A stretch of 64,000 nt of DNA, from assembly GCA_009667805.1 (NCBI GenBank), contig CM019068.1, positions 7,187,733 through 7,251,732 on the forward strand, written 5' to 3'. The position numbers and the translations under genes are program-made. Shown here in pieces: positions 25,401 to 37,400 of the stretch. The notes beneath the pieces are model-generated. The model ran no database searches. It saw only the letters and a list, made by a program, of their open reading frames with translations, and was not told the DNA's origin. Position 1 is the first letter of the stretch; each line of letters starts with the position of its first letter. This stretch comes from Leptobrachium leishanense. Its lineage: Eukaryota; Chordata; Amphibia; Anura; Megophryidae.

Positions 25401-28400
25401 TGTACCTTTTAGTGATTTTTCAGAATTTTTTGGGCTAAATTCCCCCCCTTTTTTTTAATAGCGGTTCTCCTTTTTCTGTAACAGAACTTTTTATTATCAA
25501 TCATAGGATCTTATATGTAAATTCCAGCCATTTTCGTTCAGTAGTTCTTTTGAAAACAGCAGGCCATAGGTTTGCGGTGGCAGCATACAGCGGCCGACTC
25601 CATGCACTTTGAGGACCCTGCGGTGAATGGTGAATTCACTGCAGGGTTGGGAAATTTTATTCCCCGAAGTGCAGGGAACTACAGAACACCAAAATGTTGG
25701 CGTCATTTCGGTGCTCTGTGAGTAACCCAATTAGCGGTGAGGTTTTTTGTTGCCCCCAGGAAAGTGAGAGCCTAGGCCTTGCCTACCCAGGACATACTTG
25801 AAAATTAGTGACATCTCAATGTTTCCTTCCTGGTAAAATAGTTTGCAAAAGTAAAAAAAAAAAAAAAATTTTTTTTTTTTTTTTTTTTAGGGGTGGGGCC
25901 ACCCAGCGGGCCGCCGCCCCCTGGAAAGTGCCGCCCTAGGCCTGGGCCTTGTTGGCCTAGGCCAAAATACACCAGTGGTAAAACATGTGAATGCTGCGTG
26001 AGTGCTGCGGAGCGAGAGCGCATAATAATGACCAATAATCGCTGCTTCCTCTCATTTCCCATCAGGAGATTTACTGTCTTCAGCTCTGAACAATCTGGAC
26101 AGCCTCCTGGCCATGTCATCTGGCTGCGGAGAACAAAACATGGTCCGATTTGCTCCAAATGTCTACATCCTTCAGTACCTGAGAGCCACGAACCAGCTCA
26201 GCCCTGAGATCAGCAAGAAAGGCTGCGATTTCCTGAAAAAAGGCAAGTAGGGTCCGACGTGATTTGTGTAGGGTCACAATGTAACCCAAAAAATTCATAG
26301 GCATAACTATTAAAAACGTTGCTTTCTCAATGCGTTTCTGTACAGCGAGTTATGACACGAACACACGCCTCCAGTGAGTCGCAAAAAAAAACTAAGCCCT
26401 GTCCTCGTTCTCCAAGGAGTTTCGAATCTGACATTTTTTTAGACAAGCCTTCCATCCACGTGGCTACCTGTGCCAGACACACACATATATGGAAACAATG
26501 TTTCTGTTAGACCCATCACCGTAACCACATGGTCAGTGGTGGCTCTAGGTTTAGTGAGGCATTAGGCCAAGCTCGGGTTTGAGGTTCTTCTTGCCGTGCA
26601 CAGAATTTAGAAATTAAACCAACAAATGTTAATTAAAAACAATAATTCAGCTCCCTTTGGTAGAAACGAGTGTGTGAATGTAGGAGTGTATTTTGGCACA
26701 TCAGTGCAGCGGCATTCTACATCATTTCCTTCATTTGAGGCCCCAGTGGGAGGGAGGCCTGAGGCGGCTGCCTGTTTTGCCTAATTAGAGAGCCGCCTTT
26801 GCACGTATTTATGTCTATCCAAAAACATTTGCCTGGATCAGACACGGCCGCATTGTCTATGCACGACTACAAGTCATAAACTCCGACCTTCCAGGCTGTT
26901 AATAGATTCAGGAGATTAGTCCAGGGGATTGACCATGTTAGGTGATGAAGAGGGTACAGAAATTAGGATTTTGGCTTTTAGGCCTCAGGAACCTCACCGG
27001 CTGGAACTCATTCTTGTTGCATTTTTGGAAATTATTGAACGCACTGTGGTTTTATGTGACTGGCTCCTCTCTTTCCAGGATACCAGCGCCAGTTGTCCTA
27101 CAAGCACAAGGCTGGCTGTTACAGCGCGTTCGGAGAAAGTGACAAGGAGGGGAGCACATGGTCAGTATTAGCTTGGCATTGATCATTGTGAAGCTCATTC
27201 CATGGCTGTTACCATTTGAGTATAGAGTTACTTATACGGGCTGAGCCTAAGTGAGTGTGTGCATGATACATTTATTACTTCCCCACTTCCACGCCTTCTT
27301 TCAAAAGTCAGGTTTAGCAGCATGGGACTTGTAGTTCAGAAATATCTGGAGTGCTGAAGATCACCATCACCGGCCTAAAAAAATCGAAATCAGGAGCAGG
27401 TCACCGACACCATGCGGCAAATGTCTATAGTTACAGTGCGGCGGATGATGTGGAGAAAACATTTTTGTTCCCACCGACATTCAGATGCAAAAGTGTCAGA
27501 AAAATATTTTTTTTCATCAACAAAGATAAAGTTGCTTTGAGTTTGTGGAACTTTCCCCCAACATGAATCTTAGCCCTGGTCCCCGTGCACCTCGAAAAAG
27601 TGGACAAGAATTAACACCGCATCCCTGACGAGCCGCGGGTGAAACACGTGTCAGATGCGCGCTGGTTTAACTCCTTAGCTCCTGCTATGAGATTTTGTAG
27701 ACTCTGTTACATTGTTTCCCTGATTCATGTATGATTTGATTTAGCGATAACATAGAAGGTGTGAATTCCATTGCACCTGCTTGATGGTCCGTGGCGATTG
27801 TGAATGTTTGTGACATATGAAGCTGCTTATCGCAGCACCTGCTGCCTGAGGAGCCTCTCATGTCAGAGGATTGATTTACATTTAATCCAGAGTTGTATGT
27901 GCAAACTGTAACATGCTACCTCCTCCGTACACTTAGGTGCTGCTGCAGTGCAGACTGATTTGGGAAAGTGGAGCAGCTGGTGCTTTGGGCTCATTAAAAG
28001 CCTGATCCAATACAGGATTATCATTGTTTTTAATCCGGCTGTTTTCTATAGAGAGAGCTCTCTCGCTTTATAGTGAGTCACAAGTTTTGTTTATTCTTCT
28101 TGGTTTTGATTAGGGATGGGCCGAACTCGCTTGAGTTCGGTTTGCCGTCGAACCCGAACAATACCCAAAGTTCGCGTTCACGTGCGAACATAGTTCGAAT
28201 TCGATGCAAGTCAATGGGACTCGAACGTTCGTTTTTTTGAGTGCCCACTGCCCTCCAAGAGGGCATGTATGCAAGATATTTGCCATAAAAGGTGTATGGG
28301 GGTCCGGAGGACAGGAAACAAGGAAAAAAGTTAAAAAAAATTTTTTTAAAGGAACAGTGAGTTTTCCATGAAATAAGGGTTAAAAATAAAAATGAAAAAT

Positions 28401-31400
28401 TCCTTCAAATATCGTGCCTAGGAGGTCCCCATAACCTGCCCGTGAAGTGGCGGATTTGTAGGATGTATAGAAATATCTAAAAACCAAAAAATGACATTTC
28501 AAATGACGGTAAATGGTTTTCCTTTAATCTATCCATAAACAACTGCTTGGGGCGGCAGCCTGTATGAAAAGAGGAGACATTTTAGGACACTCAGAACGTG
28601 ATTTTTTGCTTAATTATTGTGAAACTTATGGAGGCTTTGGATGAAAGTAACAATAGGTGCTTTAAAATTGAGCCTTTAGAGTCGGCAACAGTGCCGTCAC
28701 ACAGTAACCCATCTGAGGATATGAATCTGGTACAGGCATCAGTGGCAGTGCACCCAAACATTGTGCCTTTGGTGGCAGGCCAGCAAATGCCATCATACAG
28801 TACCCCCTCTGTGGTATTGTGGAAGAGTGCAGTGGCGGAGGTTTTGGGAATGTAGTATGGCATATTTTTGCTTGAGCCATTGCGTAGCCCCTGCCACACG
28901 TCAGTTTAACTGCCACTACGCCAGAGACAGAAAAGGAGGAGGAGGAAGAGGTGGTGGAGCAGACAAACCTCATACAAGCAGCTTTCTGGAGGCGTGGTGG
29001 ATGAGCAAGCTCCAGCACAGAGCCCCATCCTGGATCCCTCCCAGCTGCAAGCAGAGAGGAAATGTAACGGCCCTGTCCATGCTTGCTGGACCACGTGTCT
29101 AAATTGATATGCACCTTGCTGCTGACTGCCTTTCCCAATGACTCCATAACATTGTCTTCAACGTGCTGGTATAGTGCTGGAATGGCCTTTCCGTGAAAAG
29201 TACTGGCATTTCGGAATGTGCCACTGTGGTACAGCACATTCTGCAAATTCACGGAAGGAAGCAGAGTCCACCAGCTGGAAAGGCAGCAGCTGTAATGCGA
29301 GTAATTATGCTAAGCTGGCATTTAGACGCTGTGCATGGCGATGGTTGGGACTATATTTTTTCTTACGCTGCAGCAGCTGGGGCAACGAAATCTGAGTGCG
29401 TAAATCTGCAGCTAGTGATGGGATGCTGTCACATTCTGAGGGAAGACCTGGTACACTCATTACTGTAGCATCATCCCTGTCAGTAGAGGTTGGAGTCAAT
29501 GACATGGCAGGACATATAGTGGGGGTAGAGACAGGTGAGGAGGACCTACACAAAGTGTTGCGCCAACGGGATGCATGCCAGGTTGTCATATGTCGCCTCA
29601 AGCACGTGGTACCCAAGCGTCCGGTGTCTTTCTCTTCGCTTGACCCTCTTCTCACATAGCTTACAAATCGCAATGCTGCGGTTTGCTTCACATTTCGTGA
29701 AGAACTCCCAGACAGGAGAGTACCCAGACGTGTGCTGCAAGACAACAGCGCTCTGCACCTGAGCAGCTCTGACATCTGATGCCTTGGACTGGCTACGGTT
29801 GGTCATAGAGGTCATTGTGCCTCGTTTTGTTGTGCTTCCTCCTCACCTGATTCCTCTGTTCGATCAGGCACCCAGGTGGAGACAAGTGACCTCATCATCG
29901 TCATCACTCCTTATCTCCTCGTCCCTGGAGCCAACCTGGCAGTATGCTGCAGCTGCTGGGGCAACATGAGTTTGTGTGTCACTGTGTTTGTGTGTCACTG
30001 CTGGCACCCCCTCCCTCTAGGCTAATTTTACTCCCTTCCTCAACCTCAGAGATTGAATCAGAGCACTGTACTTGCTGCGCATCATCATGCAGTGACAATG
30101 TCACTGTCATTGTAGTCAAACAATTCAGCTGACTCCTCCGTGTATGGTGGTGAGGCTATGGCAGGAGTAGCTGTGGACATGGAGGCTGCATTAGATGCTT
30201 TGGCAGCTGAGGTGGACTGTAAAGCAATACAAGCCTGGCTGGCAGAGGACTCAGAGGATGAGGATGACCTGGTTAGCCAATCCACCAAATCCTCTCTATG
30301 TTGCTGCTGCATAATACGGCCAGCACCAGTTAGAAAGGACAAGCATGCCCCTGCAGAGGATGCACCACATCCACGACAACCAGGGGCACTGCTTTCCGAT
30401 ACAGAGGCTGCTTGTACTCTTATCTGTGTCTGGGAGCGTCTGCCTGTCCTTTTTGGTCTTTCTGACATGGTGAGTGATATATAGATTAAAGATATACAGA
30501 ACTCTGATTCAACTCTGGTATAAAGATTGGAGATATGCAGAACTCTGTTATAACTCAGCGAGACACCCTGATAGCTGACAGCTAGTGACAAGACACAGAT
30601 TACAACAATTCCCAGATATCTGCTAGAAGTGAGACCCCAATAGCTGGCACTGAGAAGACACAGATTACAATTCCCAGAAATTTTATGGAAGTATGTGACA
30701 CCCCCTGATATCTGACTGTCAGTGACTGAGAAAACACGGATTACAATTCCCAGAAATTTTATGGAAGTACAGTTGTGTTCAAAATTATTCAACCCCCAAT
30801 GCTGTAAAGGGTTTTAGGGAATTTAGTGACATTTGTAATTGTATTCAGAATGAAATCCTACAAGGACTTTTTAAAGAACCATATGCAACTAAAATGACAT
30901 CAATTGGTTTTGTAATACAGTAGTAAATGTTTCTTTTGTGAATTCTTCATCGACACAATTATTCAACCCCTTAAAGACTACCACTCTGAAGAACAGAGGT
31001 TCATTCAAGTGTTTTCAATCAGGTATTGAAAACACCTGTGGATGTCACGGAGCAGCAATAAAGCATAATAAGCACCAATTAGGCAGCTTTAAAATGACTG
31101 TGATACTCAGCTCCTTCTAGACATTTACTGGTGTGGTTACAAACATGGTGAAGTCAAGAGAATGGTCCAGGAAGACAAGAGAAGAGGTGATTACTCTTCA
31201 CAGGAAGGGCAAAGGCTATAAGAAGATTGCAAAGATGTTAAACATACCAAGAGAGACCATAGGAAGCATCATTCGCAAATTCAAGGCAAAGGGCACTGTT
31301 GAAACGCTACTGGTCGTGGCAGAAAGAAGATGCTGACTTCGACTGCTGTGCGCTACCTGAAGCGTAGAGTGGAGAAAAGTCCCCGTGTGACTGCTGAGGA

Positions 31401-34400
31401 ACTGAGAAAAGATTTGTCAGATGTGGGTACTGAAGTTTCAGCTCAGACAATACGGCGCACACTGCGTAATGAAGGCCTCCATGCCAGTACTCCCAGGCGC
31501 ACCCCCTTGCTGTCTCCAAAGAATAAGAAGAGTCGACTGCAGTATGCCAAAAGTCATGTGGACAAACCACAGAAGTTTTGGGATAGTGTTCTGTGGACTG
31601 ATGAAACAAAATTAGAACTGTTTGGGCCCATGGATCAACGCTATGTTTGGAGGAGGAACAACAAGGCCTATGAAGAAAAGAACACCTTGCTACTGTGAAG
31701 CATGGCGGGGGGTCAATCATGCTTTGGGGCTGTTTTGCTTCTGCAGGTACAGGGAAGCTTCAGCGTGTGCAAGGTACCATGAATTCTCTTCAGTACCAGG
31801 AGATATTGGATGACAATGTGATGCAGTCCGTCACAAACCTGAGGCTTGGGAGACGTTGGACCTTTCAACAGGACAATGATCCCAAGCATACCTCCAAGTC
31901 CACTAGAGCATGGTTGCAGATTAAAGGCTGGAACATTTTGGAGTGGCCATCGCAGTCACCTGACTTAAATCCGATTGAGAACCTCTGGTGGGACTTAAAG
32001 AAAGCAGTTGCAGTGCGCAAGCCTAAGAATGTGACTGAACTGGAGGCTTTTGCCCATGACGAATGGGTGAAGATTCCCGTAGATCGCTGCAAGACACTTG
32101 TGTCAAGCTATGCTTCACGTTTAAAAGCTGTTATAACTGTAAAAGGATGTTGTACTAAGTACTAAGATTGAATGTCACTTGGGGGTTGAATAAAACTGAT
32201 AATGATGTGAGCACAGAAAAGACATTTGTGCTTATTTCATTATAAAATGTTATGTTATATTTGTCTGACCTACACGTGCCTCTTTGATTTAATTGTAAGC
32301 AAGATGACTGAATGATCAAAATCAATGTCAAACTGGCCAAAACACTCAATTTCAGTGGGGGTTGAATAATTTTGAACACAACTGTATATGACACCCCCTG
32401 ATAGCTGACTGTCAGTGACTGAGAAGACACACTTTCCACCACCAATTCCCAGATATCTGCAACAAGTGAGCCCCCCAAATTGCTGCTGTCACTGACTGAG
32501 AAGACACACTTTCCACCAATTCCCAGATATCTGCAACAAGTGAGACCCCCCAATAGCTGTCACTGGCAGTGAGAAGACACACTGACAGAACAATCTCCTC
32601 TCACTCCTGCAGAAAACACGTGCTGGCTGGACTGGGTTGAAAGCCTTATATAGTGCGCTGTGGGTCTTAGCTCTGTGAGCCTATGATTGGGCAAAATTTG
32701 CCCAATCAGGACTCTGAGCTGTGATTAGCATAGTGTTGCACCTGTCTTGTGGTCAGGTCCGAGGCTCTAGCCAATTACAAGCTTCAGGCAAGTGGAAAAC
32801 TGCATTGTGGTCCATAGTGGTGCATTGTGGGCGAACTCGACACGAACACGCGGAAATGTTCGCAGTTGGCGAACTCTCGAACGCATCGAACCAAACGCCC
32901 ATCCCTAGTTTTGATACATTTATTTGTGTTATTAATAAAAGTTCAATTTAAATCGCTCGCTTTAGCCTTTTTTAAAGCTTGTGTTTTATATATGGTTTTT
33001 GGGGGGGGTGTTAACCCCCTCTTGTAGTTACAGTGGGGGATACTGTGCACAGTTCATTATTCTTCTGTGACCTCAACATCCCACACTTGGATATTTGCAA
33101 ATTGGACTCATTGGCAACAATACACAAGCTTTCCACAAACATGCAGCACAATGTCACCATTATGATCTACACTAAGTATCAAGGTGGCGGGTTTAGATTT
33201 TCTTCCAGATTCTCTGGACTGTTTCTCTAATTCATACTAATAATGCACTTTTTTGACCCCATTGATTGCATTTTCTGTTCTTTCCCCTATAGGCTCACTG
33301 CCTTCGTCCTAAAGAGCTTTAAGCAGGCCAGCGATTCCATCTACATAGACGACGAGCACATCCAAAATGGGATTAAATGGTTGGAGGAACAACAAAAGCC
33401 AGACGGGTGTTTTAAGGCCACAGGTCGTCTTTTACACAATGCACTGCAGGTAACTTTGTATCCGAGTACCTGTGATCTATTTAAGGCTGTGTTCGCCATG
33501 AGGGTTACATGGTGTCAGTGTAACAGTGCTGAGCACATGGTGGTCGGAGTCTCTATTCACCCGAAATAACACATTTATTCCTGAGAACGACTTTTCTAAA
33601 CCAATGATTTGAGACAGGTTAAAGTCTAAACAGATACTTTATTTAGGGTAATGTCCAATCTACACACACGTGTCTCTGGGCTGCTTTTAGCATCACGCAG
33701 GTACCACTGCGGGTACTAACTTACCTGTGACGTGCGTCACTTTGGACTTGGGGAACATGGGCCTAGAAATATATTTGGCAGGTGCAGGCCTGATGTTTTA
33801 TACTATTTCCTTGGCCTCGCTTGTCTGCAGAATGTTATGTAATCTGAGTTATGTATGAATAATGTTATTGTCCATCGTTATGTGTATCTGTTATCTGCTG
33901 ATAGGATTAGCCTTCCAGCAGGCCCTCTCTAAGGAATATGTTAATATCTGCTGTATATTTGAGTAGTTTGTTAATCTCTATCATATCTCATACATCAGAC
34001 TCACCATAGTTTTAATGCCCTTATAAATATTTCTAGTGTTGCTAAGGATAGGCAACAATACTGGCGCGGTACCACACTACTTTCTGTTGGACATGAGCCC
34101 CGCACGTTACACATGCAGGTGTCCATCAGAATAAAATGTACGTATCTGGGAACAAAACACTTCCTGAATACACACATTACTCACACTTCCCCACACTCCC
34201 TTGTGTTTGTGTGGTGTATTCACAGCGGGCTCTCCCCGGTGACCCAGATATAATGTATTTAATTAAACAAATCTTTCTTTTCCGTGTGAGATAAAGTGAA
34301 ATGGAGCGTTAGTCACTGCAATAAACATAATAATAATAATAATAACCCTAGTTTTGGACGTTTTCTGAAATTCATGTTTTTTACAGGGTGGTGTAAGCGA

Positions 34401-37400
34401 TGAAGTTTCGCTCACAGGGTATGTCCTGTCTGCTCTGATGGAAAGTGGAATGACGCCAGCTGTGAGTATATCATGAATACTGATTACTAGAGATGTTTCA
34501 ATACGATTCATATTTTGGATGACTTTTTCATGATTCAGAAATTCAGACAAATCCGAATAACGGGATCCCAAAAGGAACAAATTTCAACAAATTCAAAAAA
34601 ATTTGAATGTCATGAAGTGATATGTTTGGACCATTTTTAAACGTTACATACATAGAGAAAAATGGCATCGCACCTATACCCAAAGCGGCTGCAACAGCCA
34701 GGAGTAACAGCCCAGTTCATGTAAAACATAACAAGAGAAAAAAGATGTCATCTGCTCTCGTTTCTATGTATTTCCATGTACAACAAAACATTATCCGAGG
34801 TTTTAGTTTGTTTTAATGGCCATTGAAATGTAAGCTCACTCGCCCAGACAAGGCACCTCTTTGTAGAGTGAGTTCTAACCAATGTACCAAAAGCTGCTCT
34901 ACTGCATTTTTAAAGGTTGTACCATCCAAATCCATGTTACGACATGTGGAATGATCCGATTTGATTGGGATCCATAGGTTTTTATACCAGTTAGTGCAGA
35001 GACTTCAGGTTTTTCCTTTTGTAGTCAACATTTTATTATCACAAAAGCACAATATGACAAATAGAGAGATATTCAAATAAACACCGAGACATTTATTCAT
35101 TTTCCCAAATACCCAAAACACTCATTAAAACTATATAATAGAGGATCTTCCGAAATAAAAAACTAAACAAAGATTAATCATCATTACGAATAGACATTAC
35201 GAAATTCTGAATCGATTCGTAACAAATAAATGACTTCCCGACATTACGAACTGATTCAGAATAACGAATAAACAACTTCCCGACATTATGAACCAATTCA
35301 GAATAACAAACAACTTCCCTACATTGCGAGCCGATTCAGAACAACAAATAAATTACTTCCCGACATTACGAACTGATTCAGAACAACAAATAAATGACTT
35401 CCCGACATTACGAACTGATTCAGAATAACAAATAAACGACTTCCCGACATTACGAACCGATTCAGAATAACAAACAACTTCCCTACATTGCGAGCCGATT
35501 CAGAACAACAAATAAATGACTTCCCGACATTACGAACTGATTCAGAACAGCGAATAAACAACTTCCCGACATTACGAACCGATTCAGAATAACAAACAAC
35601 TTCCCTACATTGCGAGCCGATTCAGAACAACAAATAAATGACTTCCCGACATTACGAACTGATTCAGAATAACAAATAAACGACTTCCCGACATTGCGAG
35701 CCGATTCAGAATAACAAATAAACGACTTCCCGACATTACGAACTGATTCAGAACAACGAATAATCGTCTTCACGACATTACGAGCCGATTCAGAACAACA
35801 AATAAATGACTTCCCGACATTACGAACTGATTCAGAATAACAAACGACTTCCCGACATTACGAACTGATTCAGAATAACAAACGACTTCCCGACATTACG
35901 AACTGATTCAGAATAACAAACGACTTCCCGACATTACGAGCCGATTCAGAACAACAAATAAATGACTTCCCGACATTGCGAGACGATTCAGAATAACGAA
36001 TAAACGACTTCCGGACATTACGAACTGATTCAGAACAACGAATAATCGTCTTCACGACATTACGAGCCGATTCAGAACAATGAATAAACAACTTCCCGAC
36101 ATTACGAACTGATTCAGAATAATGAATAAACGACTTCCCGGCATGACGAACCGATTTCAGAATAACGAATAAACAACTTCCTGACATTACGAACCGATTC
36201 AGAATAACAAACGTCTTCCCGACATGACGAGTCGATTCAGAATAACGAATAAACTAATTCCTGGAATTGATTCAGAACAAGGAATAACAATTTTTTTCCC
36301 CAAAATAACGAAAAGTCCTGGCAACTAATCATTGTACCTGAACAAAAATGACAAACTGAAATTATTAACTTAACGAATGAAAACGAAGCAAATGTCTCCT
36401 CGCCGTGCACATGTATAGAGATTACACACACTGTGGGTTGGTCTGGCAGGTGAAGCTCTGCACATTTTTGTGTAAAACTGACACTATAAGCAAAAAAAAA
36501 TTATTTGTTGATTTTGCCAAAACCATCATCAGTGAAATGCTACATTTTGTTTTTTAAATAGATTTCAGTAAAGGTTTTAAAGTCCTATTATTTATCTCAC
36601 AGTCACCCCCCCCCGGCACCCAGTCCGACGCGTGCACCGTGATAACGCCCGGCTTTCCTAATCATCCCCCGAGCACACGGATATGATGGACAGGTGTCTG
36701 GGTGGAGATGAAATTTCGGCTCTGAAGCGTTTTAATTCCACAAAAAAAATCATTTAATTTTGAATTCTGGAAGTCAACGTGTTTGCATTGTTAACCTGAA
36801 GTTGTTATGTTGCCCAGAGTGTCCATTACGTCTGCAGCCCATCCCTAAACCTCTGCCCAGTGAGGTGGGATCTGGTGAATCAGGTCCCTGTTTGTAGTCA
36901 GTAATGGGTGGTCTCTTTACAGGGGAATATATTCACGTTATTATCACGTATGTTTCACTTTTCGCAGGATCCGATGGTGAAGAAAGGCTTGGAGTATCTG
37001 AAGAAGGCGTCTCTAGAGGAGGCCAGCATCTATAAAATGGCCCTTATTGCGTATGCGTGTACATTGGCAGGTGAATCAGGTCTCAGGAATGAACTCATTA
37101 AGAAGCTGAACGACAAAGCAACCAGAGCAGGTACAGATCATCCTCAGAGGACCATTCATTCAGGTTTTAGTACAGTAGCCCGCATGGGTGGACTGACCAT
37201 TAGGGCAATAGGGCACTGCCCCAGGGCCCCCCTTGTGCTTGGTCCAACTGGAAATAGTATGAGCAGCCAGATCTAATGCTGCTTAATAGTGTAGAGAGAC
37301 GCAGAGGTTAGTTGTGACCAGAGGCGACTCTGTAATTAGACAAAATAAGCAGCTGCCTAAGGCCTCACTCTCACTGGGGCCTCAAATGATGACATTTATG

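Larger units (their letters stand above)
23630..25977. mobile_element. hAT-like non-autonomous element with internal minisatellite
   Basis: The ends are cagtggtgtatttagg...ctgccctaggcc and ggcctaggccaaaatacaccagtg, an inverted pair. Flanks gtaaaacg (23622-23629) and gtaaaaca (25978-25985) agree in 7 of 8 bases, fitting a hAT target duplication. The interior has the 56-bp repeat, a GC-rich part and, from 25125, one copy of the arm that forms the palindrome at 4.3-6.6 kb. No transposase is seen. Confidence 0.85.
28111..32907 (-). mobile_element. hAT element with transposase remnants and nested Tc1
   Basis: The ends tagggatgggccgaac and ...cgcccatcccta are flanked by an exact 8-bp duplication GTTTTGAT (28103-28110 and 32908-32915). 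Without the nested Tc1 (30770-32384) it is about 3.2 kb. The coding remnant is on the minus strand. Units of about 60-100 bp with 'acaattcccagatatctgc' and 'tgactgtcagtgactgagaa' repeat on both sides of the Tc1. This is the longest of the three TAGGGATG-type copies in the window. Confidence 0.95.

Noticed and set aside
28598..30484. Plus-strand ORFs across the hAT element
   Set aside because: They overlap the minus-strand transposase remnant and are its shadows.
30085..30792. A 235-codon minus-strand protein starting at 30792
   Set aside because: The part upstream of 30468 is hAT non-coding repeat and the edge of the nested Tc1; the likely start is the ATG at 30468.
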